Source: Bifidobacterium sp.
GTDB taxonomy: Bacteria > Actinomycetota > Actinomycetes > Actinomycetales > Bifidobacteriaceae
Length of the DNA stretch: 64,000 nucleotides
NCBI GenBank assembly: GCA_024104275.1
Contig: JAGGHK010000001.1
Span: forward strand, 908,452-972,451
Reading direction: 5' to 3'
Shown: piece after piece, positions 28,250 to 37,809 of the stretch
Position numbering within the stretch: position 1 is the stretch's first letter
Layout: the number at the start of each line of letters is the position of its first letter
Translations under genes and position numbers: made by a program
The notes under the pieces: generated by a model
The model's database searches: none
Told to the model about the DNA's origin: nothing
What the model saw: only the letters and a program-made list of their open reading frames with translations

Positions 28250-29050
28250 TCACTTCGCTTTTGTTTTGACACCGCCGAAACGACGGTCGCGGTGGACATA
28301 GTGGTCGATGGAACGCCAAAGCGCCTCGCGTCCGTAATCCGGGAACAGTTCAGGGGCGAAATCGAGTTCCGCGTAGGCCGCTTCCCACGGCAGGAAGTTC
28401 GAGGTGCGCTGCTCGCCGGAAGTGCGAATCACGAGGTCGCAATCAGGGATATCAGGATTGTAAAGATGATTGGAAATCATTGATTCGGTGACGCGGTCAC
28501 CGCTGATCTTGCCGTCGCGCACTTCCTTGGCGATGGCCACCGCAGCGTCCGCGATTTCGGAACGACCGCCATAATTGATGCAGAAGACCACGTCGATGGT
28601 CGAATTGTGCTTGGTGCGCTCCATGGCAACCTCAAGCTCGTCAATGACGGACTTCCAAAGCCTCGGGCGACGTCCGGACCAGCGCACGCGCACGCCCCAC
28701 TCGTCCATCTGGGCCACGCGACGATGGATGATATCACGCGAGAAACCCATCAAGAAGCGCACTTCCTGCGGGCTGCGCTTCCAGTTTTCCGTCGAGAACG
28801 TATAAAGGCTCAGGTAACGCACGCCGGCTTCGATGGCACCGGCGATGGTGTCGAAAACGACCGGCTCGGCCGCCTGGTGGCCGTGGGTACGGGTCAGGCC
28901 GCGCTGCTGGGCCCAACGGCCGTTGCCGTCCATGATGACGCCGACGTGACGGGGAACCTTGTTCTTCGGGAACGCCGGGATGATCGAGGGGTCGGAGAAC
29001 GGTGCCGCCGGCACATCGAGCGACGTGTAATCCACATGTTCAAAAGCCAT
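28250..29050 (-). CDS. uppS: Isoprenyl (polyprenyl) diphosphate synthase
   Basis: cis-Prenyltransferase of 266 aa that makes the lipid carrier for cell-wall synthesis. Family motifs: HVGVIMDGNGRWAQQRG (catalytic Asp, about residue 42), LYTFSTENWKR, and the late SGEQRTSNFLPWEAAYAELDF. It begins 2 bp after recO, so the two are coupled. Chain length (C50 or C55) cannot be read from sequence. Confidence 0.93.
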   Translation of the reverse strand: MAFEHVDYTSLDVPAAPFSDPSIIPAFPKNKVPRHVGVIMDGNGRWAQQRGLTRTHGHQAAEPVVFDTIAGAIEAGVRYLSLYTFSTENWKRSPQEVRFLMGFSRDIIHRRVAQMDEWGVRVRWSGRRPRLWKSVIDELEVAMERTKHNSTIDVVFCINYGGRSEIADAAVAIAKEVRDGKISGDRVTESMISNHLYNPDIPDCDLVIRTSGEQRTSNFLPWEAAYAELDFAPELFPDYGREALWRSIDHYVHRDRRFGGVKTKAK

Positions 29051-29052
29051 AC

Positions 29053-29775
29053 TTACGAATCTAGCAACTTCAACGAACGGATGGGACGTTCAAGGTAATA
29101 TTCTCCCCATTCTTCAACAAATCGCCGTATTTCCGCTTTCAAAGGCGCACGGTCGAGTACATTCCAGTCCCCCTCAATAAGCGCCTCCATCTGCTCACGA
29201 CCGTCGAGATCGATGCGCCGCGAATCGGGCGTGTGGTCAGTGGAGCAGAGGATGCCGCCGGAAGCCACGGAAAAGTAACCGAGGTCGTCGCGTCTGCCGC
29301 ACACCGCGCAGGAGGAAAGACGTGGGGTCCAGCCGGCCTGGGCCAAAGCCCGCATCACGTAGGAATCGCTGATCGCTTCGGCCGGGTGGAGTGCTCTGGC
29401 CAGCGCCGCCAACGCGGAGATCAGCAGCATATATTGGCGTTGTGCGGGCTCGTGCTCGGTGGAAACGAGCTTGTCGGTGGTCTCGGCGATGACGTTGGCG
29501 GCGGTATAGGCATCGTAATCCACACAGATACGGGCGGCATAGGAGGAAATGGAAGCGGCCTGGGAGACGACATCGAGCGAACGGCCTTCGGCTATCAGCA
29601 AATCGTCGCGCATGAAGGGCTCAAGCCGTCCGCCAAACCTTGATTTGGTGCGCCTCACACCCTTCGCAACAGCACGCACCTTGCCGTGCTGCTTCGTCAT
29701 AAGGGTGATGATGCGGTCGGCCTCGCCGAGTTTGACAGTCTTCAGCACCACACCCTCGTCACGATACAACGCCAT
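29053..29775 (-). CDS. recO: DNA repair protein RecO
   Basis: Helps RecA load in RecF-type repair. 240 aa: N-terminal OB-fold (DEGVVLKTVKLGEADRIITL), helical middle, and a C-terminal zinc-type site (CAVCG and a CSTDH segment). Start set at MALYRDEG (29775), where GGAGG is 8 nt upstream; a GTG at 29784 is an alternative. Upstream of uppS on the same strand. Confidence 0.9.
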   Translation of the reverse strand: MALYRDEGVVLKTVKLGEADRIITLMTKQHGKVRAVAKGVRRTKSRFGGRLEPFMRDDLLIAEGRSLDVVSQAASISSYAARICVDYDAYTAANVIAETTDKLVSTEHEPAQRQYMLLISALAALARALHPAEAISDSYVMRALAQAGWTPRLSSCAVCGRRDDLGYFSVASGGILCSTDHTPDSRRIDLDGREQMEALIEGDWNVLDRAPLKAEIRRFVEEWGEYYLERPIRSLKLLDS

Positions 29776-29880
29776 CCGCTTCACCTCCCCGATTCTGATA
29801 ACAGATACATACTACAGGCACCGTCCGTCGCCATGCCTCGAGCGAGAGCAGCATTGATCAAGGCTTCTCCCGACGACTTT

Positions 29881-29970
29881 GTGCCCCTAATCGGTCACTA
29901 GTGCCCCTTGACGTATGTTTTTACGCTCAAAAATCTACGTTATGGGGCACTACTGACCGGTTCAGGGCAC
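29881..29970. repeat. Hairpin repeat D1, left border of the surface-protein island
   Basis: About 90 bp with nested complementary arms: GTGCCC outside, TCGGTCA with TGACCG, AGTGCCCC with GGGGCACT, ACGTA with TACGT, around a T-rich/A-rich loop. It ends in GGGCACAACTTATGG. A diverged second copy with the same design lies at 35901-35988, so the two bracket the surface-protein region. Confidence 0.75.
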
Positions 29971-30126
29971 AACTTATGGACGGTTGGAAGTGGGATTGAC
30001 CAGAGGAACGAAGCATTTTCCATGGCGGAATTTTGGCCAGTCTACTGTAAAGGACAACACACAGGGCGGGGTCGGAATTGAGCACTTCCCGAAAAATCAT
30101 GGATTATTATGCTTTGTGCAAGGAAA

Positions 30127-30186
30127 TGGGCCGGCCCCATGATGGGAACCGGCCCAGATTGCATCAGTCAGATCCTACGGTCTGAC
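30127..30186 (-). terminator. Hairpins downstream of the surface-protein gene
   Basis: After the surface-protein stop (minus strand) come two stems: GTCAGA with TCTGAC (30166-30186) and TGGGCCGG with CCGGCCCA (about 30127-30157). The second is GC-rich and followed by TTTCC on the minus strand. Likely transcription end. The remaining 29971-30126 stretch shows nothing else. Confidence 0.5.
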
Positions 30187-30202
30187 TATCTCAGTTATTG
30201 GC

Positions 30203-31807
30203 TTACTCGTTTTCCTTGCGTTTGCGCAGGGCGAGGGCCAGACCTGCCAGGGCGGTCAAGGTGAGCGCCAGCGTCGCCGGAGCGGTGACGGCGGCACCGG
30301 TGTTGGTCAGGCCGTTCCGGAGCTTCAGGCCCGCCAGTGCGGCGCGCAGAGCAGCCGCAGCCTGGTCGATGTCGGACTGCGAGGCGTTCGGATCACGGGC
30401 AACCGCCTTGTCATGGTTCAGCGCGTCCTGGAACGCCTTCCACGAATCCTGCGTGTAGTCGGACTGCCTGTGCCTGCCCGCCTCGGCCTCCGCCGCCTGG
30501 CCGATCAGACCGTTCAGGCCCGCCAGACCGTCGGAGCCGTTCGCACCATTGGAACCGATCAACTTGAGACCGTTGAGCGCATCCTGCAACGCGCCCATCG
30601 CCTGGTCCACGTCGGACTTCGAGGCGTCCTGGTCCTTGGAGACGGACTCGGCATGGTCGAGCGCGTCCTGCAACGGCTTCCATGTATCGGGCGTGTAATC
30701 CGACTGCTTGTCGCCCTTGGCCTGTTCGATCAGCGCGTTCAGCGCCGTCTTGTCCGGGGCCCACTTCGCAGTCAGCGCCACATCGGCGGTGACGCCGGTG
30801 TCGAAACCATAGTCACGGCCCTGCGAGTCCAGCCAGCCCGCCAGGACGTAGCCGTCACGGCTCACCGCACCGGCCGCAGGCCGAGTCGCCTTGTCGCCTT
30901 GATTGACCACTTGCATAGCAGGTTGGCCGATGCCGCCAGCTGGGTCGAAGGTCACGTTCCACGTTTTGATCCATTGAGCATACGTGGTGAAGTCATGATC
31001 GGGGGCCACGTTGAAGTCGAGCTTTGAACCACCCGTAGCATCCGTGTACCATGCATCAAACCGGTAGCCGGTCTTCGTCGGATTCTGCGGCTCGGTAAGT
31101 TTGTAGCCATCCGCGACACTCTGGCCAGGAACAGGCGAACCATCTTGCGAGTCGAACGTGACATTATGATGAGCGTCCGCCCACTTTGCCTTCAACGCCA
31201 CATCCCCGGTCAACGGCGTGTCGAAATCATACGGCTCGCCGGTGCTCACCACGACCCATCCCTTGAACACGCTACGCTCGGAATGATGGTCAAAAGGCGG
31301 GGTGCCGGGAACATCAGGGTTCGTAGCCTTGAGGCCCTCATCACGCGTCTGCGTCGCCGGGTGCACGCTGCCGCCGTTCTCGTCGAACGTCACGTCCCAC
31401 GTCTTGACCCATCCGCCGTACAGGGTGAAATCACTTCTAGGAATGGTCGTCGTGAAATCGAATGCGTCGGCACCACGCGTAGCCTCCAACAGCAACGACG
31501 ACGGACGAATCAGATACCATGCGTCAAACCGGTAGCCCGTCCTCGACGGTTCGGACGGAGGAGTCAGCAGCGCTCCGTCAACCACCCAACTATCCGTCGA
31601 ACTGCCGCCGTTCATCGAGTCGAAAGTGATCTTGTGGCGCGCGTCGCCCCACTTCGCCTTCAGCGTCAGGTCGCCAGTCACCGGCTTGGTGAAGTCATAC
31701 TTCACGTCGCCGTCGTACCAGCCAAGGAACTTGGCCGACTCGCCATGCGAATCACGAGGCACCGTGGTCGGCGCGCCCGGATCGGACGCCGTGCCACCCG
31801 TATCCAC
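30203..31807 (-). pseudogene. Surface protein, C-terminal part after a frameshift (InlB-type repeats, FIVAR, wall anchor)
   Basis: 534 codons that continue the protein encoded at 31702-34782 in another frame. It holds about four more InlB/Flg-type beta repeats (pattern VTFD..GG...GYRFDAWY...AKW), then two FIVAR-like helical repeats (SDYTPDTWKPLQDAL and SDYTQDSWKAFQDAL), and a C-terminus with GLTNTGAAVT, a hydrophobic helix and RKRKENE. LTNTG is a variant of the LPXTG sortase motif. The repeat interrupted at the junction resumes here (TVDTGGTASD), which shows the two parts were one gene. One missing base in the stretch 31808-31825 explains the break, unless it is a sequencing error. Confidence 0.8.
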
Positions 31808-34782
31808 CGTTTCCTGGCGACATCACTGCCACCGGCCGAGTTGAATGTCACCACATACGTCTTGATCCAGTGCGCGTACACCGTGGTGTCCTCGGTGATC
31901 TCGGTCGTGTCGAAATCGAACTTGGTCGAACCGGTCGCATCCGTATACCAGTTATCGAACCGGTAACCCCCGCGCGTCAGGTTCTTGCCCGCCGCAGGAC
32001 GTGCCGCCTTGCCGCCATCGGCGACGCCCACTGCGTCCGGTGCGCCAGAACCGCCTTGGGCGTCGAAGGTCACCGTGTGGTTGGCGGCGGCCCACTTCGC
32101 CTTGAGTTTCAGGTCACCGGTCACCGCATCGTTGAAATCGTATTTGGCCTTGCCGTTGTACCAGCCGCGGAACACCGAGGGGTTGCCGTCACCATCATTC
32201 GGAGCCGGGCTCGGTGTGCCCGGATCGGGGACCTTCTTGCCGTCATCCACCGTCACCGGAGTCTTCACCGCGCCGCCGCCGTTCGCGTCGAACGTCACCT
32301 TGTGAGTCACGACCCAGTGCGCATACGCCGTCACATCGCCGGTCAGCGCCTGCGAGAAGCTGAACTCGTCGCCCCCCGTGGTGGCCGTATACCAGCCAAG
32401 AAAACGATGGCCGGCCCGAGTCGGATCCGCCGGCTTGTCAGGACTCTTCCCGGCATCCTTCACCTGATCATCCACCGCGGAACCACCGTTCGCCTCGAAC
32501 CTCACCTTATAGATCCTGACCCACTTCGCCACAATCGTCGTGTCCGCATTGATGGCCATATCAGAGAAATTGAACTCCGTGTCATACGTGTCATCCGTAT
32601 ACCAGCCATCGAACCGATAGCCGGTCTTCGACGGGTCGGGGGTCGGTTTTGTGGCATGGCCGCCATCCTTGACACCCTGGTCGACGGGAACATCGGACAC
32701 CTCGCCCGAACCCACGTCGAAGTGGACCGGGTTCAGCATCTTCACGTCCACGGACGCGGAAACATTGTTCCGGCCTTCGATGCCATTCGTGCCGGCGGTA
32801 TCCGTGGCCTTGACCTTGGCCTTCCCTCTCATCGGCACGCTCGCAGGCACATCCACGCTGAACTTGCCGTCAGTGCCGGAGGTCACCGTCGAAGTCGTCC
32901 CGTCCGGCCAGGTGATGTCGACCGTATCGCCGGATTCGGTCGTTCGGTCGGACTGGGTCTTCTTGTCGCCGCTGGACCACACTGTGCCCTTCAACGTCCC
33001 CGCCGAGGAGTCGACCTTCAGATCCTCGAACCCAGGTGCCACTGCATCGACCTTGGTCTCGTACGGCTCCGAATCATCGGCATCCTCGTCGGAACCTCTG
33101 GTGATCTTGGCGGTGTACGTCACGTCGCCGCCCTTGCCGACCGTATCCTTCGGCAGGGGTACCACGGCGCTCCACGTCGTCTCACTGTCCGTCAACGCCA
33201 CCTCGCCGCTGGACTGCTTGCCATTGTCACTGACAGTAAGCTTGTCACCGTTGTGAACCGTGCCCGCGATCGACCCCGTCAGATGCACGCCATCCGTATT
33301 CACCGTATGAGCGGTAATGGTCGGCTGCGGCTTGTCGGACCAACGAGCATATAAGGTGACGTCCCCCATATCATAGGGAATCACGGAAACATTGCCATTC
33401 ACATCCTTGAGTGGATAATCGGTGCCTTGCATATTCGCCTGGGTGTTCCAGCCCTTGAACCGGTAACCTGGACGGGTTGCAGCCGTGCAGATTGCGGCAT
33501 TAGGGACCGCGTAGCCGTCACCGCACCCCGTGACGCTGCTGCTACTGCCGTTGCCGTTATACTGGGCCGTCGTCAGATACAGCCACTCACCTTTACCATC
33601 AAGACCCACAGGACCCGGATCAATACCCTGCCACCCCGGCATCTTGGCCTTCTGATCTACAGACTCATATCTAGGAGTCGTAGGAATGCAATCGTCCGAA
33701 AATGGATAAGCTTGGCAATAATAACTTGGCATATCTTGGTGCCCATACACCGACCATTGGCCCGCAGGATCATTATTCGTTTTTCCGGGAGCGATGTGCG
33801 CACCAGAACCTAGCTTCAAACGTTTCAGACTAGTGGTGCCTTGAAACATACAAAAATAGGATCGTAAGCGGGCAGGATAACTGTTCCCGGAACCATTACC
33901 GTACCACAGCCAAGTCAGCCCGCTCATGTCGAAGCCACTTATGTCCAGTGACTGCAACGAAGAACAGCCCTGGAACATGCTCGTCATGTCCTTGACCTTG
34001 GCCGTCTTCCAGTGCGACAGATCGAAACTGCGGCCGTTCGGCGCGGCCTGGGGACTTCTGTCGACGTCGCCCACCAGGGCGCTGTCGTTCAAAAACATGT
34101 GGTTCATGTCAACGACGGTGCTGGTGTCCCACTTGTTGATGCCCGTGACCGTGGTCAGATGGGCGAGGTCATGGAACATGTAGCCGATGTGGCTGGCACT
34201 GCTCGTGTCGAGGTTCCCCACGTCGGCGGTCTTCAGATTCGGCAGGAAATAGTTGTCGAAGATGCCCCAGCCGCTCGTCAGCTTGACCGGGTCCCCCGCG
34301 TTCTCATCGACCACGAGTCTGGTGACCTGGGTGCTCTTGTACTGGGAATTGATCGGGTTGCTGCCATCATCTCCGATGGTACCTGTGTCGGGGATGGTCC
34401 CCGATTCCAGTTCGAGCACGCAGTCCTGCTGGTCATCGGAAAGATGGATGTTCCAGTGCAGCGTGCCCCACGTCTGATTAGCCTTCTCCGTGCAGGGCAC
34501 CGCGTCCCGCGCGCCAACGGAGCCTTGTGCGGTTTCGCCTGAGCCAGATTTCGGCTTTTGAGGAGAGACTGGAACCGTTCCCGAAGTCGCCGAGCCATTG
34601 CCAGACTCACCTTTGGAAGGTGCTTCAATCGGCCAGTCAGCCTTCTTGTCGGTATCAGCCTGAACGGATTGAGACTGAGTGGTTGCTTTCTCATTGGTCT
34701 GCGTATTGGCGGAAGCAGACGGACCGGCCAATCCGACCAACATCGCCGGAGCCACGAGCGCGGCCGCAACACCCTTGAACAT
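31702..34782 (-). CDS. Large BspA-like surface protein, N-terminal part (frameshifted)
   Basis: 1026 codons. Signal peptide about 1-26 (ALVAPAMLVGLAGPSASA), low-complexity linker, then a BspA/DUF285 leucine-rich region (about 130-300; FDNYFLPNLKTADVGNLD, MFHDLAHLTTVTG, DMTSMFQGCSSLQSLDISG), an Ig-like pair (about 480-690), and five beta repeats of the InlB/Flg type. Translation leaves the family pattern after TFNSAGGSDVA and ends in about 35 unrelated residues. The full protein would be about 1,530 aa and wall-anchored, for adhesion to host or other cells. An in-frame TAG just before the ATG fixes the start. Confidence 0.85.
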   Translation of the reverse strand: MFKGVAAALVAPAMLVGLAGPSASANTQTNEKATTQSQSVQADTDKKADWPIEAPSKGESGNGSATSGTVPVSPQKPKSGSGETAQGSVGARDAVPCTEKANQTWGTLHWNIHLSDDQQDCVLELESGTIPDTGTIGDDGSNPINSQYKSTQVTRLVVDENAGDPVKLTSGWGIFDNYFLPNLKTADVGNLDTSSASHIGYMFHDLAHLTTVTGINKWDTSTVVDMNHMFLNDSALVGDVDRSPQAAPNGRSFDLSHWKTAKVKDMTSMFQGCSSLQSLDISGFDMSGLTWLWYGNGSGNSYPARLRSYFCMFQGTTSLKRLKLGSGAHIAPGKTNNDPAGQWSVYGHQDMPSYYCQAYPFSDDCIPTTPRYESVDQKAKMPGWQGIDPGPVGLDGKGEWLYLTTAQYNGNGSSSSVTGCGDGYAVPNAAICTAATRPGYRFKGWNTQANMQGTDYPLKDVNGNVSVIPYDMGDVTLYARWSDKPQPTITAHTVNTDGVHLTGSIAGTVHNGDKLTVSDNGKQSSGEVALTDSETTWSAVVPLPKDTVGKGGDVTYTAKITRGSDEDADDSEPYETKVDAVAPGFEDLKVDSSAGTLKGTVWSSGDKKTQSDRTTESGDTVDITWPDGTTSTVTSGTDGKFSVDVPASVPMRGKAKVKATDTAGTNGIEGRNNVSASVDVKMLNPVHFDVGSGEVSDVPVDQGVKDGGHATKPTPDPSKTGYRFDGWYTDDTYDTEFNFSDMAINADTTIVAKWVRIYKVRFEANGGSAVDDQVKDAGKSPDKPADPTRAGHRFLGWYTATTGGDEFSFSQALTGDVTAYAHWVVTHKVTFDANGGGAVKTPVTVDDGKKVPDPGTPSPAPNDGDGNPSVFRGWYNGKAKYDFNDAVTGDLKLKAKWAAANHTVTFDAQGGSGAPDAVGVADGGKAARPAAGKNLTRGGYRFDNWYTDATGSTKFDFDTTEITEDTTVYAHWIKTYVVTFNSAGGSDVARKRWIRVARRPIRARRPRCLVIRMASRPSSLAGTTAT

Positions 34783-35199
34783 CGGTATAACCTACCCTCT
34801 CAGTGTGGTCGAAGCGCCTTCGTCCGCGAGAACCCGCCATGTCAGCACATCGTCGCAGGACAGCCCTGAAACCACAGAAATGTGTAGCATAATTTGCAAT
34901 ACCTATTAAACCCAATATGGCTAACATCACACTATCTGTTACACGGCTATCAAATTCGGCCTATCCTGCAAACAAGCATCAAAACGATAAAATGCAATAT
35001 GATATAAATAAACCGAAATAATCGCCGTAAGCGTTCGGCAATGAGACAGACCGCGCTTTTCCTGTCGACTCAGGGGCACACTATCCTAATAGACAGGTTG
35101 CACCTAAGCGAAAACACAGACGAAAAGCAAACATTCCAACAGCACCTCATCGTGCCCGAACCTCAATCCGTCAAGCCCATCGTCTTCATTGACCCGCTA
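34783..35199. other. Noncoding DNA upstream of the surface-protein gene
   Basis: AT-richer than its surroundings (for example 34960-35040). It should hold the surface-protein promoter, but no operator, RNA or gene could be recognised. Small open frames here lack codon structure. Confidence 0.4.
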
Positions 35200-35421
35200 T
35201 CAGGAAATCGTGGACATTTTCTGCTTCTCAGCACAATCCGGCAAAGCGCCGACACCATACTCATCCATGACTCTTCTGGCTGTCTCCGCATCAAGATTGC
35301 CATAGACAACGGGACCGACGCAACCTTCCCAAGTACCATCCTCATATTCGGCTGCCATCTCATCCAGTTGCCGCTCGGTATAACCGAACTCGCGCTCTAT
35401 CTCTTCGCTGTTCGCCATCAT
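35200..35421 (-). CDS. Probable antitoxin of a toxin-antitoxin pair
   Basis: 73 aa starting MMANSEEIEREFGYTERQLD. The segment ERQLDEMAAEYEDGTWEG resembles the N-terminal part of actinobacterial antitoxins with a DE.LD..A..YE.GTW.G pattern that are paired with small RNA-targeting toxins. Its ATG overlaps the restored toxin stop as ATGA, which is typical of such pairs. The C-terminal half (after VVYGNLD) does not look like the usual ribbon-helix-helix and may be diverged or truncated. Lies inside the accessory island. Confidence 0.45.
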   Translation of the reverse strand: MMANSEEIEREFGYTERQLDEMAAEYEDGTWEGCVGPVVYGNLDAETARRVMDEYGVGALPDCAEKQKMSTIS

Positions 35422-35698
35422 CTCCTTCGCAGTAATCCTAATTCTTCTAGTGTACGCTTTGTCGGCGGCGTCTTCGCGTGGAAACAAGCCAACGACCATT
35501 CCTCTTCATAGTAGCCACCAATTCCAAATGCCTCCCACGACCGTCCAATCCGATTGAAGACCAATATCCCGAACCATCAGGTCTCAGCCGCGAGCACAAT
35601 TGCGTTCGCCATGCAGCAATCACGTCCTCGTCGGTTATGTCCGGGTGGCGTTGTTGGATTCGCGGAGCGACCACTGGATCTCCAAGTACTTTGTTCAT
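35418..35698 (-). pseudogene. Toxin gene with a one-base frameshift
   Basis: Begins MNKVLGDPVV and reads RIQQRHPDITDEDVIAAWRT, SIGLDGRGRHLELVATMK, NGRWLV, which looks like a small toxin of the type found with GTW-motif antitoxins. After WLV the frame runs into STRRRRRQSVH and stops. Adding one T at about 35485-35487 restores FHAKTPPTKRTLEELGLL, a credible family C-terminus (the FHA segment), with a stop that overlaps the antitoxin start. So the toxin is probably inactive here, or the base is a sequencing error. Confidence 0.5.
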
Positions 35699-35900
35699 AC
35701 CTCCATTGCACACGACGGAAGCGTTGCGGCGCAAGCCAAAACGGGTACTGTGGTCGAATGCTCAGGGTTATGCACAACCCGAGCGTGTCGCGGTTTTTGC
35801 ACACAAAACGAGCACGGGGAATCTGGCTATACACATCTTTAATATCCAGTGGTCATTTATCCACAAGCCCGGCCATCTTTGTCACAAGCCACGACCTTCC

Positions 35901-35988
35901 TGCCACAAACCGGTCATTAATGCCACCTGACGTAAGTTTTTCCGTCCAAAAACCGACGTGATGGGGCACTATTGACCGGTTTGTGGCA
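35901..35988. repeat. Hairpin repeat D2, right border of the surface-protein island
   Basis: TGCCACAAACCGGTCA (35901-35916) pairs perfectly with 35973-35988, and further inside TGCC with GGCA and ACGT with ACGT. It is followed by a second GTGGCACAACTTATGG. This is a diverged copy of D1 at 29881 in the same orientation. The stretch 35735-35900 contains no recognisable gene. Confidence 0.75.
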
Positions 35989-36060
35989 CAAGCGACCGAT
36001 TTGTGGCACAACTTATGGTCGTTGCTGGAAACAGACAGACCAGCGCGTAAGCCTCAAACC

Positions 36061-37767
36061 TTAGAAAATAAACAGACCCCAGAAGGCGAAGAACAGCAAG
36101 ACGCTGAACATCGCGGCGGCTACCAGCCAGAAGAAGACACGGCCGAAACGTTTCGAGGCGAACACCGGTTCTCCGCCACTGACCACATCGCGAATCGCCT
36201 CTTTGCGCGGCGGAATCTGGGCCAGTCCGCGCATCTGCGCGACTTCGATGCAACGCGCGAGGATGCGGGCCCAAGCCCACACCACCAGAATCGAAACCAC
36301 CTGGATGACCGGCCAGCTCCAATACATCATGCCAGGGTTCTCCGTAGGGGCGCCTCCCCAACCGAGCTTGACGACGGCCATGATGACCTGCCCCAGGCCC
36401 GTGGCGAAAAGCACGAACGTGGCCATCGTGGTCAGGGTGACAGCCAGGAGCTCGCCACCGAAGCCACGCATGAAGCCGAACACCTTGTTGCGCTTGCGTC
36501 GAACCAAACGGAACGCCTTGATGCCGCAACCGATCAGTGCGACAAGCAACGCAACGCCAAGCAAAACCACCATGCCGACATTGACAATGGTGCCGTAGAT
36601 GGTGAGGTTGCGGTCCGCCTTCAGTTCCAGCGGCACGGCGATGGACTGGCGGATGGTGGTGCCAGCGACGAGCTCGCTGGTCTGTTTGAGCCCCGAAGTC
36701 GTGCCCACGGCCCACGAGATGACGTCGTTGATGTAATCGTCGGCGAACGGCGTGCCGGTGTCCGCCTCGTCTCCGAGCCGCAAAACGTGGTTCGCTACGG
36801 AATAGCTGCGCACCGTCACATTCTGGTTGCCGGCGAGGTGAGCGGAATAAAGAATATGTTGAAGCCCTTCGACCTGCGCGGTCAGGACGTCCTTGGAGCC
36901 ATAGACGACCATGGTCGGCACGGCGTAAGCTTCCGGCAAGTCCATCGGAAAGTCCAGATTATGGAGCCCCACCATGTCGGTATCGGCGTGGAAAAGCCTG
37001 CGGACGATGGATTGATAGCCGTTGTTCGCCCCGACCAGCGAGAAATCCTGACCGACGAAGAATCCCAAAGACTGTCGCGGCCCATAGACCATCGGGCTCA
37101 ACAGAAGCTGGAAGGCGATGCGCTTATCGTATTTAATCACGTAGGGCGAAATCCATGTGCTCTCGGAAGTCGCGTAAAGCCCGACCTTGTCGGGGTCAAC
37201 GTTGCTTTGCGCGCGCAGATATTGGACGACTTGGTCGTAGGCCTTTGCGCTTCCCGGATAATCGCGGGTCAAATCATTGGTCGACCAGACCGGCTTGTCG
37301 AGCACGGCCGTGACAAATCCGGCGGAAGAAAGGTCTTCGGCGGCATCACCGAAACTGTTTTCCGCGGTTCCATAGCCCGCGCCGTGCATGAAGACGACTC
37401 CCGGGTGCTTTAGGTTCACACCTACGGGGTCCTTCGGGGCTCTAATCAGTACATTGATATGTTGGATCTCTCCGGTGGAAGGTCGTTTGATATCCAGCGT
37501 CACCGTGCGCGAAGAAACCTTGAACGTATCACGCTGCGCTAGGGGCACACCCTGCGGATTGTCAAACGTCACGGCGGTGTTCGGCGAAAGCGTGGATACC
37601 GACTGGCCGGTCGGCTCGCGTTTCCACGGCACGCTGGTGAGGTTGGAGACCGTGACCAGAATGCCCAGCAGGACGATGAAAATAGGAATGGTCACCAAAA
37701 GACGGCGGCCAAGGCCCCACGACGTGCTGGCTTTACTGGTGGAAGGTTCGTTTGGCACAGTGCTCAT
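36061..37767 (-). CDS. Membrane-bound alpha/beta-hydrolase
   Basis: 568 aa. One N-terminal membrane helix (LLVTIPIFIVLLGILVTVSNL), an extracellular alpha/beta-hydrolase domain (about 60-370) with HGAGYGTAENSFGDAAEDL and LYATSESTWISPYV near the expected nucleophile elbow, then four to five C-terminal membrane helices (about 385-565). The domain resembles dienelactone-hydrolase/acyl-peptidase relatives, but the elbow sequence is ATSES, not the common GxSxG. Substrate unknown. It may work on cell-envelope esters. Confidence 0.7.
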   Translation of the reverse strand: MSTVPNEPSTSKASTSWGLGRRLLVTIPIFIVLLGILVTVSNLTSVPWKREPTGQSVSTLSPNTAVTFDNPQGVPLAQRDTFKVSSRTVTLDIKRPSTGEIQHINVLIRAPKDPVGVNLKHPGVVFMHGAGYGTAENSFGDAAEDLSSAGFVTAVLDKPVWSTNDLTRDYPGSAKAYDQVVQYLRAQSNVDPDKVGLYATSESTWISPYVIKYDKRIAFQLLLSPMVYGPRQSLGFFVGQDFSLVGANNGYQSIVRRLFHADTDMVGLHNLDFPMDLPEAYAVPTMVVYGSKDVLTAQVEGLQHILYSAHLAGNQNVTVRSYSVANHVLRLGDEADTGTPFADDYINDVISWAVGTTSGLKQTSELVAGTTIRQSIAVPLELKADRNLTIYGTIVNVGMVVLLGVALLVALIGCGIKAFRLVRRKRNKVFGFMRGFGGELLAVTLTTMATFVLFATGLGQVIMAVVKLGWGGAPTENPGMMYWSWPVIQVVSILVVWAWARILARCIEVAQMRGLAQIPPRKEAIRDVVSGGEPVFASKRFGRVFFWLVAAAMFSVLLFFAFWGLFIF

Positions 37768-37809
37768 GATAAACGACCCATGGCACAGCGTACGCTTCTG
37801 GTGGAAGTG

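Noticed and set aside
35041-35511. Plus-strand gene across the toxin-antitoxin region
   Set aside because: The frame is the antisense of the antitoxin and has no ribosome site or known pattern.
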